A stretch of 64,000 bases of DNA, taken from NCBI GenBank assembly GCA_963971305.1, contig OZ020304.1, positions 2,356,001 through 2,420,000 of the forward strand, written 5' to 3'. The translations under genes were made by a program, and so were the position numbers. This stretch comes from Arcuatula senhousia. Taxonomy: Eukaryota; Mollusca; Bivalvia; Mytilida; Mytilidae. The notes beneath the pieces were generated by a model, which saw only the letters and a list, made by a program, of their open reading frames with translations, was not told where the DNA came from and did no database searches. Below, piece after piece: positions 1-13,099 of this stretch (positions are counted from its first letter, which is position 1; the number at the start of each line of letters is the position of its first letter).

Positions 1-298
1 GTAAATATCGCTTCAAAATTTTTTTTCGTATTATTAATAAGCTCCTTTTGCTCTATCACCCTGCAAAATTTCAGAACCCTGCGCACCTAGGTAACCGAGA
101 TATTGCAATGTCCTATATTATGACCTCATCCTGTTTCCATGGAAACGGCAGCCATTTTGAACATTCCGATAAGTGCATGCACACCTTTGGGACCTACTCT
201 ATCAACATATGAAATTTCATAAAGATCCATTGAGTAGTTTCCGAGAAACCTTCCGGACAAGTTCATGTCCGGAAGAAAAAAAAAGAATAATAATAAGA
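1..298 (+). repeat. Family B array unit, 3' part (cut by window start)
   Basis: The sequence matches the 3' two thirds of the family B units at 14.9-20.3 kb: the stretch around CGTAAATATCGCTTC, the pyrimidine-rich CTCCTTTTGCTCTAT, CACCTAGGTAACCGAG, and an end in a purine-rich run followed by AATAATAATAA. It is a diverged copy. Its head lies left of the window. No coding function is seen. Confidence 0.75.
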
Positions 299-346
299 AA
301 CAGAGTAAAAACAATATATCTCCCAAACATAGTGTTTGGGAGATAT
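299..346 (+). repeat. Tail module, B type (perfect-stem variant)
   Basis: Leader GAAACAGAGTAAAAACAAT is followed by a hairpin at 316-346 with arms ATATCTCCCAAACA and TGTTTGGGAGATAT around a 3-nt loop. Unlike most B tails its stem is perfect. It directly abuts the head of the next unit. Confidence 0.8.
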
Positions 347-805
347 AACTAGCTATAATTTGTGTTGGGATGCCAACACACAAGTCGCCCAAAATCGCCT
401 TGGATACTTTTTCTTCCCATTCAGTACAATAAAATATGTATAGAAATCAAATTTCATTGAAATCGGAAAAAGTTCACATTTTTAAGGGGGGCGGGTGTAG
501 TAAAATGGCCGCCATTTTGAAACCGGAAGTCAGATTTCAAATCTGGTCGCAGATTTGAATTCAGCATACCCGCTTTACCCAGGTTACCAATTTTCAAGAC
601 GATCCGATGAAAAAAAAATTTCCGCCCACTTTTTCCGACGGCCGCCATTTTGAAACGGCGGCCATCTTGAAATTTTCAAAACTTGATTACACGCCTTTGA
701 GTGACCCACTATCCAATCCAACAAGTGTTATTCAATTTCCTTGAACCGTTTTCTTGTATTAGGGAGGACAACTTTACGATAAAGAATCAGAAGAATAATA
801 ATAAT
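347..805 (+). repeat. Family A array unit 1
   Basis: Starts AACTAGCTATAATT, then a perfect 7-bp hairpin GTGTTGG-GATG-CCAACAC (362-379), then head arm AAGTCGCCCAAAA (382-394). The body has paired GGCCGCCATTTTGAAA motifs and ends GAAGAATAATAATAATAA. The apparent reading frame on the minus strand starting MAAVGKSGRK is a by-product of the GGCCGCCAT motif, not a gene. Confidence 0.85.
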
Positions 806-1259
806 AACTAGCTATAATTTGTGTTGGGATGCCAACACACAAGTCGCCCAAAATCGCCTTGGATACTTTTTCTCCCCATTCAGTACAATAAAATATGTAT
901 AGAAATCAAATTTCATTGAAATCGGACAAAGTTCACTTTTTTTTAGGGGGGCGGGTGTAGTAAAATGGCCGCCATTTTGAAACCGGAAGTCAGATTTCAA
1001 ATCTGGTCGCAGATTTGAATTCAGCATACCCACTTTACCCAGATGACCAATTTTCAAGACGATCCGATGAAAAAAAAATTTCCGCCCACTTTTTCCGACG
1101 GCCGCCATTTTGAAACGGCGGCCATCTTGAAAATTTCAAAACTTGATTACACGCCTTTGGGTGACCCACTATCCAATCCAACAAGTGTTATTCAATTTCC
1201 TTGAACCGTTTTCTTGTATTAGGGAGGACAACTTTACGATAAAGAATCAGAAGAATAAT
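806..1259 (+). repeat. Family A array unit 2
   Basis: Near copy of unit 1: hairpin at 821-838, head arm at 841-853, same body, ends in an AAT tract with no tail module. Confidence 0.85.
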
Positions 1260-1746
1260 AACTAGGTATAATTGTGTTGGGATGCCAACACACAAGTCGC
1301 CCAAAATCGCCTTGGATAGAGTTCCATTCAAATCAGTGCATCAAAATAAGTCTAGAAATCAAATTTCGTTGAAATCGGACAAAGTTGACGTTTTTAGGGG
1401 GGCGGGTGTAGTAAAATGGCCGCCATTTTGAAACCGGAAGTCGGATTTCAAATCCGGTCGCAGATTTGAGCTCAGCATACCCACTTTACCCAGATGACCA
1501 ATTTTCAAGACGATCCGATGAAAAAAAAATTTCCGCCCACTTTTTCCGATGGCCGCCATTTTGAAACGGCGGCCATCTTGAAAATTTTAAAAGTGCATTA
1601 CACAACTTTGAGTGACCCACTATCCAATCTCACAAGTGTTATTGAATTTCCTTGGACCGTTTTCTTGTATTAGGGAGGACAAATTCTCGATAAAGAATCA
1701 GAAGAATAATAATAATAATAAGAAAAATAATAATAATAATAATAAT
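1260..1746 (+). repeat. Family A array unit 3
   Basis: Head hairpin 1274-1291, head arm 1294-1306. The body is as in unit 1 and ends in a long interrupted AAT tract that leads into an A-type tail. Together with that tail it is a candidate complete element: head, body, microsatellite, tail. Confidence 0.85.
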
Positions 1747-1797
1747 AAGAAACGGTGCAAAAACAATAAGTCTCCCAAACTTTGTTTTGGGCGACTT
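1747..1797 (+). repeat. Tail module, A type
   Basis: Leader AAGAAACGGTGCAAAAACAAT, then a hairpin at 1768-1797. The 3' arm TTTTGGGCGACTT is the exact reverse complement of the family A head arm. The 5' arm AAGTCTCCCAAA carries one mismatch (T for G at position 6). Confidence 0.85.
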
Positions 1798-1804
1798 AAT
1801 AATA

Positions 1805-2409
1805 ATTAAAAATAATCGTGTTGGGATGCCAACACACAAGTCGCCCAAAATCGCCTTTAGATAGTATTCCATTCAATTCTGTGCATCAAAATATGCCTAG
1901 AAATCAAATTTCATTGAAATCCGACCACTTTGAAAATTTGCTGATATTTGGCCGCCATTTTGAAACGGCGGCCATTTAGAAAATTTCCAAACTTCTTGCA
2001 CAACTTCAGATGGTGCTTAATCACTCTGCAAAGTTTCATTAATCTCATTCAAAGCATGTCAGACTATACCCTCGGACAAAATTGATGATTTTTCATGGGG
2101 GGGCGGGTGTTGTAACATGGCCACCATTTTTAAACGAAAGCTCGGACAAAAATTCTAATTCCAGATTTGAGATAAGGACACCCCATTTACCCTTAGATAT
2201 CATTTTGAAGACGATCCGATAAATATTTCTCGATGTTACTATTTTTAGAACGGCAGCCATTTTGAAATGGCGGCCATTTTGACACATTTGTCCGACCACT
2301 GCAACCCCGCTTTTGATGATCTATATGTGTGCCAAATATCAAGCCCCTGTCTCGCTCACTGTTACGGCAATTCTCCGGAAAAGTAACTGTTAAGAAGAAT
2401 AATAATAAT
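1805..2409 (+). repeat. Family A' array unit (long variant)
   Basis: Uses the family A head (hairpin 1818-1835, then AAGTCGCCCAAAA) after TTAAAAATAATC, but a longer body of about 600 bp with several GGCCGCCATTTTGAAA motifs. Ends GAAGAATAATAATAATA. Confidence 0.8.
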
Positions 2410-3407
2410 AACTAGAATTGCCATTGCCAGCAATAGCAGATGTCGACCGTTGCCTTATCTTTTACGACATATTTGACACTGTTGGCAGCCATTTTAATGA
2501 TTTTTTAATATTTGACTCCATATTCCCACTCGCCATCCTTCAAACACCCTAAGATATCAAGTTTCGTTAAAATCTGAGAAGTTTCAATAATTACGGAATT
2601 GGCGGCCATTTTGAATTTTTTAGAATTTTTGGACTCGCCATCATTTGAAACTCCTAAATATAAAGTTTCGTTAAAATCGGAGAATGTTCACTTTTTACGG
2701 AAAATGGCGGCCATTTTGAATTTTTCGACATTTCTGACCTCGCGTATCAACTCGCCATCCTTCATATTCCTTAAATAAAAAGTTTCGTTAAAATCGGAGA
2801 ATGTTCAATTTTTACGGGAAATGGCGGCCATTTTGAAATTTTTGAATCGGTCATCCTTGAAAACTCTTAAAAATAAAATCTTGTTAAAATTTTGAAAAAA
2901 AAAAATTGGAAGTGGCGGCCATTTTGAATTTTTTGAACTTTTTGAACTCGCCATCCTATGAAACACCTAAATATAAATTTTCGTGGAAATCAAAATTTTT
3001 TTCATTTTTACAGGAAGTGGCGGCCATTTTGAATTTTTCGACATTTCTTACTCCGCGTATGAACTCGCCATCCTTCATATACCTTAAATATAAAGTTTCG
3101 TTAAAATCGGAGAATGTTCAATTTTTATGGGAAATGGTGGCCATTTTGAATCTTTCGACATTTTTTTCGTCACGCCTCAACTCGCCATACTATAATATGG
3201 CTTTAAATAAATTTTTGTTCAAATCAGAAAACGCGACTTTTTTTACGTAAAATGGCGGCCATCTTGAAAATGGCAGCCATCTTGGTTCTGAAAAGTTCTA
3301 CTGCAACAGATATCATGATCACGTATCATCATACCAAGTTTGGAACCGCAATATAAAACGGTTCTTTAGTAATGACGCGGACAAAAATTGGCGACAATAA
3401 GAATAAT
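2410..3407 (+). repeat. Family C array unit 1
   Basis: Head AACTAGAATTGCCATTGCC contains the stem ATTGC/GCAAT and then the head arm ATGTCGACCG. The body is about eight monomers of 100-115 bp, each with AACTCGCCATCC, a stretch like AAAGTTTCGTTAAAATCGG and GGCGGCCATTTTGAAT. It leads into a C-type tail. Confidence 0.85.
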
Positions 3408-3471
3408 AATGAAAAAAAATAAACGCGACAATAACAATATGTCTACCGAATAACTGCGTTTCGGTCGACAT
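3408..3471 (+). repeat. Tail module, C type
   Basis: Leader AATGAAAAAAAATAAACGCG then ACAATAACAAT; hairpin 3439-3471 with arms ATGTCTACCGAA and TTCGGTCGACAT. The 3' arm contains CGGTCGACAT, exact reverse complement of the family C head arm. One T/G difference at position 6 of the 5' arm makes a mismatch. Confidence 0.85.
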
Positions 3472-3480
3472 AATAATAAT

Positions 3481-4512
3481 AACTAGAATTGCCATTGCCA
3501 GCAATAGCAGATGTCGACCGTTGCCTTATCTTTTGCGACATATTTGACACTGTCGGCAGCCATTTTATTGATTTTTTTTATTTTTGACTCCATATTCCCA
3601 CTCGCCATCCTTCAAACACCTAAAATATCAAGTTTCGTTAAAATCTGAGAATTTTCAATAATTACGGAAGTGGCGGCCATTTTGAATTTTTTTGAATTTT
3701 TTAACTCGCCATCATTTGAAACTCCTAAATATAAAGTTTCATTTAAATCTCATAATGTTCACTTTTTACGGAAAATGGCGGCCATTTTGAATTTTTCGAC
3801 ATTTCTGACCTCGCGTATAAACTCGCCATCCTTCATATTCCTTAAATATAAAGTTTCGTTAAAATCGAAGAATGTTCAATTTTTACGGGAAATGGCGGCC
3901 ATTTTGAATTTTTTGAAATTTTTGAATCGGTCATCCTTCAAAACTCTTAAAAATAAAATTTCGTTAAAATTTTGAAAAAAAAAAAAATTTTGGAAGTGGC
4001 GGCCATTTTGAATTTTTTGAAATTTTTGAACTCGCCATCCTTCGAAAAACCTAAATATAAATTTTCGTAGAATTCGGAAAATTTTTCATTTTTACAGGAA
4101 GTGGCGGCCATTTTGAATATTTCGACATTTCTTACTCTGCGTATGAACTCGCCATCCTTCATATACCTTAAATATAAAGTTTCATTAAAATCGGAGAATG
4201 TTCAATTTTTACGGGAAATGGCGGCCATTTTGAATTTTTCGACATTTTTTTCATCACGCCTCAACTCGCCATCCTATAATATTGCGTAATATAAATTTTT
4301 GTTTCAATCAGAAAACACAACTTTTTTTACGTAAAATGGCGGCCATCTTTGAAATGGCAGCCATCTTGGTTGCGAAAATTTCTACCGCAACAGATATCAT
4401 GATCACGTATCATCATACCAAGTTTGGAACCACAATATAAAACGGTTCTTTAGTTATGATGTGGACAATAATTGGCGACAATAAGAATAAGAATAATAAG
4501 AATAAGAATAAG
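3481..4512 (+). repeat. Family C array unit 2
   Basis: Same head and monomer plan as C unit 1, diverged by several percent. Ends in a mixed AATAAG tract without a tail module. Confidence 0.85.
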
Positions 4513-5611
4513 AACTAGAATTGCCATTGCCAGCAATAGCAGATGTCGACCGTTGCCTTATCTTTTACGACATATTTGACACTGTCGGCAGCCATTTTAA
4601 TGATTTTTTTAATATTTGACTCTATATTCCCACTCGCCATCCTTCTAACACCTAAAATATCAAGTTTTGTTAAAATCTGAGAATTTTCAATAATGAATAT
4701 GGCGGCCATTTTGAATTTTTTTTGGAATTTTTGAACTCGCCATCATTTGAAACTCCTAAATATAAAGTTTCGTTAAAATCAGAGAATGTTCACTTTTAAG
4801 GAAAATGGCGGCCATTTTGAATTTTTTGACATTTCTGACCTCGCATATCAACTCGCCGTCCTTCATATTCCTTAAATATAAAGTTTCGTTAAAATCGGAG
4901 AATGTTCAATTTTTACGGGAAATGGCGGCCATTTTGAATTTTTTGAAATTTTTGAATGGGTCATCCTTCAAAACTCTTAAAAATAAAATTTCGTTAAAAT
5001 TTTGAAAAAAAAAATTTGGAAGTGGCGGCCATTTTGAATTTTTTGAACTTTTTGAACTCGCCATCCTTTGAAACACCTAAATATAAATTTTCTTGGAAAT
5101 CGGAAAATTTTTCATTTTTAAAGGAAGTGGCGGCCATTTTGAATTTTTCGACATTTCTTACTCCGCGTATGAACTCGCCATCCTTCATATACCTTAAATA
5201 TAAAGTTTCGTTAAAATCGGAGAATGTTCAATTTTTACGGGAAATGGCGGCCATTTTGAATTTTTCGACATTTTTTTCGTCACGCCTCAACTCACCATCC
5301 TATAATATAGCGTAAAATAAATTTTTGTTTCAATCAGAAAACGCGACTTTTTTTACGTAAAATGGCGGCCATCTTTGAAATGGCAGCCATCTTGGTTGCG
5401 AAAATTTCTACCGCAACAGATATCATGATCACGTATCATCATACCAAGTTTGGATCCGCAATATAAAACGGTTCAGGAGTTATGGTTTGGACTAAAATTG
5501 GCGACAATAAGAATAATAAGAATAAGAATAATAAGAATAAGAATAATAATGAAAAAAAATAAACGCGACAATAACAATATGTCTACCGAATAACTGCGTT
5601 TCGGTCGACAT
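4513..5611 (+). repeat. Family C array unit 3 (with tail 5548-5611)
   Basis: Head, eight monomers, AATAAG tract and a C-type tail with hairpin 5579-5611. Nearly identical to the next unit at a spacing of 1,099 bp, so the duplication is recent. The tail is followed at once by the next head with no AAT spacer. Confidence 0.88.
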
Positions 5612-6716
5612 AACTAGAATTGCCATTGCCAGCAATAGCAGATGTCGACCGTTGCCTTATCTTTTACGACATATTTGACACTGTCGGCAGCCATTTTAAT
5701 GATTTTTTTAATATTTGACTCTATATTCCCACTCGCCATCCTTCTAACACCTAAAATATCAAGTTTTGTTAAAATCTGAGAATTTTCAATAATGAATATG
5801 GCGGCCATTTTGAATTTTTTTTGGAATTTTTGAACTCGCCATCATTTGAAACTCCTAAATATAAAGTTTCGTTAAAATCAGAGAATGTTCACTTTTAAGG
5901 AAAATGGCGGCCATTTTGAATTTTTCGACATTTCTGACCTCGCATATCAACTCGCCGTCCTTCATATTCCTTAAATATAAAGTTTCGTTAAAATCGGAGA
6001 ATGTTCAATTTTTACGGGAAATGGCGGCCATTTTGAATTTTTTGAAATTTTTGAATGGGTCATCCTTCAAAACTCTTAAAAATAAAATTTCGTTAAAATT
6101 TTGAAAAAAAAAATTTGGAAGTGGCGGCCATTTTGAATTTTTTGAACTTTTTGAACTCGCCATCCTTTGAAACACCTAAATATAAATTTTCTTGGAAATC
6201 GGAAAATTTTTCATTTTTAAAGGAAGTGGCGGCCATTTTGAATTTTTCGACATTTCTTACTCCGCGTATGAACTCGCCATCCTTCATATACCTTAAATAT
6301 AAAGTTTCGTTAAAATCGGAGAATGTTCAATTTTTACGGGAAATGGCGGCCATTTTGAATTTTTCGACATTTTTTTCGTCACGCCTCAACTCACCATCCT
6401 ATAATATAGCGTAAAATAAATTTTTGTTTCAATCAGAAAACGCGACTTTTTTTACGTAAAATGGCGGCCATCTTTGAAATGGCAGCCATCTTGGTTGCGA
6501 AAATTTCTACCGCAACAGATATCATGATCACGTATCATCATACCAAGTTTGGATCCGCAATATAAAACGGTTCAGGAGTTATGGTTTGGACTAAAATTGG
6601 CGACAATAAGAATAATAAGAATAAGAATAATAAGAATAAGAATAATAATGAAAAAAAATAAACGCGACAATAACAATATGTCTACCGAATAACTGCGTTT
6701 CGGTCGACATAATAAG
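5612..6716 (+). repeat. Family C array unit 4 (with tail 6647-6710)
   Basis: Near-identical copy of C unit 3, spaced 1,105 bp from C unit 5. C-type tail hairpin at 6678-6710. Confidence 0.88.
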
Positions 6717-7988
6717 AACTAGAATTGCCATTGCCAGCAATAGCAGATGTCGACCGTTGCCTTATCTTTTACGACATATTTGACACTGTCGGCAGCCATT
6801 TTAATGATTTTTTTAATATTTGACTCTATATTCCCACTCGCCATCCTTCTAACACCTAAAATATCAAGTTTTGTTAAAATCTGAGAATTTTCAATAATGA
6901 ATATGGCGGCCATTTTGAATTTTTTTTGGAATTTTTGAACTCGCCATCATTTGAAACTCCTAAATATAAAGTTTCGTTAAAATCAGAGAATGTTCACTTT
7001 TAAGGAAAATGGCGGCCATTTTGAATTTTTCGACATTTCTGACCTCGCATATCAACTCGCCGTCCTTCATATTCCTTAAATATAAAGTTTCGTTAAAATC
7101 GGAGAATGTTCAATTTTTACGGGAAATGGCGGCCATTTTGAATTTTTTGAAATTTTTGAATGGGTCATCCTTCAAAACTCTTAAAAATAAAATTTCGTTA
7201 AAATTTTGAAAAAAAAAATTTGGAAGTGGCGGCCATTTTGAATTTTTTGAACTTTTTGAACTCGCCATCCTTTGAAACACCTAAATATAAATTTTCTTGG
7301 AAATCGGAAAATTTTTCATTTTTAAAGGAAGTGGCGGCCATTTTGAATTTTTCGACATTTCTTACTCCGCGTATGAACTCGCCATCCTTCATATACCTTA
7401 AATATAAAGTTTCGTTAAAATCGGAGAATGTTCAATTTTTACGGGAAATGGCGGCCATTTTGAATTTTTCGACATTTTTTTCGTCACGCCTCAACTCACC
7501 ATCCTATAATATAGCGTAAAATAAATTTTTGTTTCAATCAGAAAACGCGACTTTTTTTACGTAAAATGGCGGCCATCTTTGAAATGGCAGCCATCTTGGT
7601 TGCGAAAATTTCTACCGCAACAGATATCATGATCACGTATCATCATACCAAGTTTGGATCCGCAATATAAAACGGTTCAGGAGTTATGGTTTGGACTAAA
7701 ATTGGCGACAATAAGAATAATAAGAATAAGAATAATAAGAATAAGAATAATAATGAAAAAAAATAAACGCGACAATAACAATATGTCTACCGAATAACTG
7801 CGTTTCGGTCGACATAATAAGAATAAGAATAAGAATAATAATAATGAAAAAAAATAAACGCGACAATAACAATATGTCTACCGAATAACTGCGTTTCGGT
7901 CGACATAATAATAATAATAATAATAATGAAAAAAAATAAACGCGACAATAACAATATGTCTACCGAATAACTGCGTTTCGGTCGACAT
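6717..7988 (+). repeat. Family C array unit 5 with three tails
   Basis: Near-identical copy of C units 3 and 4, followed by three consecutive C-type tails with hairpins at 7783-7815, 7874-7906 and 7956-7988, separated by AAT/AATAAG tracts. The third and second tails appear as extra copies added to the unit end. Confidence 0.88.
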
Positions 7989-9034
7989 AATAAGGGCTAA
8001 TTTTCCATGTATTTGTGGTCCGATCTTCATGAAACTTGGTAATAAGGTAGACCTTAGGCTAATGTACTACATAATAAAAAAATTCAGCAAATTGAGACTC
8101 TAAAAAGGGCTATAGGGGTGTCAAAAAGGGGCCAGAAGGGCCTCCAAAACATAATGATTTCACACTAAAATCCATTTATATTGTAATTTGTTCATCCTAT
8201 GGATATGAAATATGCATTTTATAAAAAGACTATTGTGTACCTGACTAAGATATGGCATGTGTTTTAATGTATGAGCTAAAATGGGCAATTAAAGGGGCCC
8301 AAAATAGCATACAGTCACTTTTGCTAAACCGAACAAATGGAAATAAGTAAAAAACTGTATAATGGATATCGTTTAAACTGACATTAAATTTGTAGGTCTT
8401 TTTAAGCTGCATACATAAAATTAAGTTTCTTTCATGTACACGTAAATATTGATTTTACATAATTTTTTTAGATTTTTTTTGGGTTTTTTTTTTGTGAGGT
8501 TAAGTTTTTTTTTTTTTAGGGGGGGGGTTAAGTTTTTTTTTTTACTCGCCTAAACTTGCCATCATTTAAAACTCTTAAATAAAAAATTTGGTTAAAATCG
8601 GAGAATGTTGAAATTATACCGGAAGTGGCGGCCATTTTGTATTTTTGAACTTTTTGAACCCGCCATCTTTCGAAACTCTTAAATATAAAATTTCATCAAA
8701 ATCTGAAATTTTAAAAAAATTTACAGGAAGTGGCGGCCATTTTGAATTTTTCAAAATTTTTGACTCCGCGCCCCAACTCGCCATCCTTTAAAACTCCTAG
8801 ATATCAATTTTTATTAAAATCAGAGAACGTTTAAAATTTTTTACCGTAATGGCGGCCATTTTGAAATCTGAAATTGTCCATTCCGCCCGTGAAGAGCAGC
8901 CATCTTGGTTCCGCGAAGTTTCACTGCAACAGATATCATGATGACGTATCATCCTACCAAGTTTTGATCCGTACTATAAAACTGTTCTATAGTAGAGTTC
9001 CGGACAAATATTTAGTCGGAAGAATAATAATAAT
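7989..9034 (+). repeat. Family E composite unit, copy 1
   Basis: Begins GGGCTAATTTTCCATG without an obvious head hairpin. It contains a GGGGCC-rich section, long T runs near 8,480-8,540, and then C-like monomers with GTGGCGGCCATTTTG. Ends AGTCGGAAGAATAATAATAA. Probably two fused units. Repeated almost exactly at 10,216-11,261. Confidence 0.8.
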
Positions 9035-10215
9035 AACTAGAATTGCCATTGCCAGCAATAGCAGATGTCGACCGTTGCCTTATCTTTTACGACATATTTG
9101 ACACTGTCGGCAGCCATTTTAATGATTTTTTTAATATTTGACTCTATATTCCCACTCGCCATCCTTCTAACACCTAAAATATCAAGTTTTGTTAAAATCT
9201 GAGAATTTTCAATAATGAATATGGCGGCCATTTTGAATTTTTTTTGGAATTTTTGAACTCGCCATCATTTGAAACTCCTAAATATAAAGTTTCGTTAAAA
9301 TCAGAGAATGTTCACTTTTAAGGAAAATGGCGGCCATTTTGAATTTTTCGACATTTCTGACCTCGCATATCAACTCGCCGTCCTTCATATTCCTTAAATA
9401 TAAAGTTTCGTTAAAATCGGAGAATGTTCAATTTTTACGGGAAATGGCGGCCATTTTGAATTTTTTGAAATTTTTGAATGGGTCATCCTTCAAAACTCTT
9501 AAAAATAAAATTTCGTTAAAATTTTGAAAAAAAAAATTTGGAAGTGGCGGCCATTTTGAATTTTTTGAACTTTTTGAACTCGCCATCCTTTGAAACACCT
9601 AAATATAAATTTTCTTGGAAATCGGAAAATTTTTCATTTTTAAAGGAAGTGGCGGCCATTTTGAATTTTTCGACATTTCTTACTCCGCGTATGAACTCGC
9701 CATCCTTCATATACCTTAAATATAAAGTTTCGTTAAAATCGGAGAATGTTCAATTTTTACGGGAAATGGCGGCCATTTTGAATTTTTCGACATTTTTTTC
9801 GTCACGCCTCAACTCACCATCCTATAATATAGCGTAAAATAAATTTTTGTTTCAATCAGAAAACGCGACTTTTTTTACGTAAAATGGCGGCCATCTTTGA
9901 AATGGCAGCCATCTTGGTTGCGAAAATTTCTACCGCAACAGATATCATGATCACGTATCATCATACCAAGTTTGGATCCGCAATATAAAACGGTTCAGGA
10001 GTTATGGTTTGGACTAAAATTGGCGACAATAAGAATAATAAGAATAAGAATAATAAGAATAAGAATAATAATGAAAAAAAATAAACGCGACAATAACAAT
10101 ATGTCTACCGAATAACTGCGTTTCGGTCGACATAATAATAATAATAATAATAATGAAAAAAAATAAACGCGACAATAACAATATGTCTACCGAATAACTG
10201 CGTTTCGGTCGACAT
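9035..10215 (+). repeat. Family C array unit 6 with two tails
   Basis: Near-identical copy of C unit 5, 2,318 bp downstream. Two C-type tails with hairpins 10101-10133 and 10183-10215; one tail fewer than C unit 5 explains most of the length difference between the two C-E blocks. Confidence 0.88.
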
Positions 10216-11261
10216 AATAAGGGCTAATTTTCCATGTATTTGTGGTCCGATCTTCATGAAACTTGGTAATAAGGTAGACCTTAGGCTAATGTACTACATA
10301 ATAAAAAAATTCAGCAAATTGAGACTCTAAAAAGGGCTATAGGGGTGTCAAAAAGGGGCCAGAAGGGCCTCCAAAACATAATGATTTCACACTAAAATCC
10401 ATTTATATTGTAATTTGTTCATCCTATGGATATGAAATATGCATTTTATAAAAAGACTATTGTGTACCTGACTAAGATATGGCATGTGTTTTAATGTATG
10501 AGCTAAAATGGGCAATTAAAGGGGCCCAAAATAGCATACAGTCACTTTTGCTAAACCGAACAAATGGAAATAAGTAAAAAACTGTATAATGGATATCGTT
10601 TAAACTGACATTAAATTTGTAGGTCTTTTTAAGCTGCATACATAAAATTAAGTTTCTTTCATGTACACGTAAATATTGATTTTACATAATTTTTTTAGAT
10701 TTTTTTTGGGTTTTTTTTTTGTGAGGTTAAGTTTTTTTTTTTTTAGGGGGGGGGTTAAGTTTTTTTTTTTACTCGCCTAAACTTGCCATCATTTAAAACT
10801 CTTAAATAAAAAATTTGGTTAAAATCGGAGAATGTTGAAATTATACCGGAAGTGGCGGCCATTTTGTATTTTTGAACTTTTTGAACCCGCCATCTTTCGA
10901 AACTCTTAAATATAAAATTTCATCAAAATCTGAAATTTAAAAAAAATTTACAGGAAGTGGCGGCCATTTTGAATTTTTCAAAATTTTTGACTCCGCGCCC
11001 CAACTCGCCATCCTTTAAAACTCCTAGATATCAATTTTTATTAAAATCAGAGAACGTTTAAAATTTTTTACCGTAATGGCGGCCATTTTGAAATCTGAAA
11101 TTGTCCATTCCGCCCGTGAAGAGCAGCCATCTTGGTTCCGCGAAGTTTCACTGCAACAGATATCATGATGACGTATCATCCTACCAAGTTTTGATCCGTA
11201 CTATAAAACTGTTCTATAGTAGAGTTCCGGACAAATATTTAGTCGGAAGAATAATAATAAT
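10216..11261 (+). repeat. Family E composite unit, copy 2
   Basis: Near-identical copy of 7,989-9,034. With C unit 6 it forms the second copy of a 2.2-2.3 kb higher-order repeat. Confidence 0.8.
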
Positions 11262-12176
11262 AATTAAAGTGCCATTTGTTCCGAGAACAAATGAGAGGTC
11301 TTTCCCGTTAAGTTGACCTTTGACCTTTAACCTTTGTCTTAAAGTCAAGCTCTTCAATTACTGATAAATATATATATATACTTGCTATATTATCTGTAAC
11401 CGTTTAAATGTTATATACAAGTAAATAATGCATTGGATAATGTTTTGGCCGCCATTTTGAAACCAGTCAACCGTTACATGTACTTCTTGGGCTTAAATGA
11501 TAGGTCTTGTCAAGACGGTCATTTTCTATACACATGTCTATTATACTATCTGTTAAGGTTTTCAAGTTATTGGCAAAAAACGTATTTCGCGAAAACCTGT
11601 TTCGGCCGCCATTTCGAAACCGCTCAACCGAATCATGCACTGTTTGGACTCAAATTGTAGGTCTTTTCAAGACAATCATTTTTTGTTCATATTTTGTCTA
11701 TACTATCTCTAACGGTTTTCGAGTTATAAGCAAAAAACCATTTGACGACCGCCATTTTGGCAATGGTAAACGCAAAAAAAATTTTGACCACAGATTCGTG
11801 ATCAGGACCCTCATATCTACCTGGAAACCAAATTTCATCAAAATCGGACAATTTTTACATTTTGCGCCAAGTTTGCGCCATACGCGCGCAACCAGGAAGT
11901 AAATTACAGCATTCTTTTTGCATGATAAATCATCACCAGGATGTAAGCTACCATTTCCATAAAACAGAATCTTGTTAACTATTACCGTTTCTGAGCTTAC
12001 CTGATAACAAGGGTAAACAGCGTTTTGCGCGATTGCGCCAAAATTATAAAGAGTTGGCGCTCACAGGGTTAACCTTGTCGATTCCTGGTAGTGTTGAATA
12101 AGTGTGCCAAATTTCGTTAAGATCGGTCAAAAAACTTTTTGCTCACGAGCGGCAGAAAAAAAAGAATAATAATAAT
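11262..12176 (+). repeat. Family D array unit 1
   Basis: Head AATTAAAGTGC, then a perfect 9-bp hairpin CATTTGTTC-CGA-GAACAAATG (11273-11293), then head arm AGGTCTTTCCC (11296-11306). The body includes TGACCTTTGACCTTT, two GGCCGCCATTT motifs and GGTTTTCGAGTTAT. Ends GAATAATAATAATAATT. Confidence 0.85.
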
Positions 12177-13099
12177 AATTAAAGTGCCATTTGTTCAGAG
12201 AACAAATGAGAGGTCTTTCCCGTTAAGTTGACCTTTGACCTTTGACCTTTGTCTTAAAGTCTAGCTCTTTAATTACTGAAAAAAAATATATATACATTTA
12301 CTATATTATCTGTAACCGTTTAAATGTTATATACAGGTAAATAATGCATAAGATGATGTTTTTGGCCGCCATTTTGAAACCAGTCAACCGTAACATGTAC
12401 TTATTGGGCTTAAATGATAGGTCTTGTCAAGACGGTCATTTTTTATACACATGTCTATTATACAATCTTTTACGGTTTTCAAGTTATTGGCAAAAAACCT
12501 ATTTCGCGAAAACCTGTTTCGGCCGCCATTTCGAAATCGCTCAACCGAATCATGCACTGTTTGGACTCAAATTGTAGGTCTTTTCAAGACGATCATTTTT
12601 TGTTCATATATTGTCTATACTATCTCTTACGGTTTTCGAGTTATAAGTAAAAAACCATTTGACGACCGCCATTTTGGCAATGGTAAACGCAAAAAAAATT
12701 TTGACCACAGATTCGTAATCAGCAACCTTAAATTAACCTGGAAACCAAATTTCATCAAAATCGGACAATTTTTACATTTTGCGCCAAGTTTGCGCCATAT
12801 GCGCGCAACCAGGAAGTAAATTACAGCGTTTTTTTTGCATGATAAATCATCCCCAGGATGTAAGCTACCATTTGCACTAAACAGAATCTTGATAACTATT
12901 ACCGTTTTTGAGCTCACCTGATAACAAGGGTAAACAGCGTTTTGCGCGATTGCGCCAAAACTATAAAGAGCTGGCGCTCACAGGGTTAACCTTGTCGATT
13001 CCTGGCAGTGCTGAATAAGTGTGCCAAATTTCGTTAAGATCGGTCAAGAAACTTTTTGCTCACGAGCAGCAGAAAAAAAAGAATAATAATAATAATAAT
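12177..13099 (+). repeat. Family D array unit 2
   Basis: Copy of D unit 1, several percent diverged: hairpin 12188-12208, head arm 12211-12221. It runs through an AAT tract into two D-type tails. Confidence 0.85.

Noticed and set aside
347..405. Integron attC site or bacterial IS200/IS605 ends
   Set aside because: The imperfect stem and complementary guide look similar, but no integrase or TnpA is present and the genome is animal. The similarity is of design only.
7743..7988. CRISPR-like array of identical hairpin repeats
   Set aside because: The spacers are AAT microsatellite, not unique sequence; repeats of several families are mixed; the context is an animal genome with introns.
11507..12819. 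Two 131-codon plus-strand frames (MSRRSFSIHM... and MSRRSFFIHM...)
   Set aside because: They are the same frame in the two family D repeat units, overlap other frames of equal length and end at the repeat tail. Similarity between copies follows from the repeat, not from protein selection.
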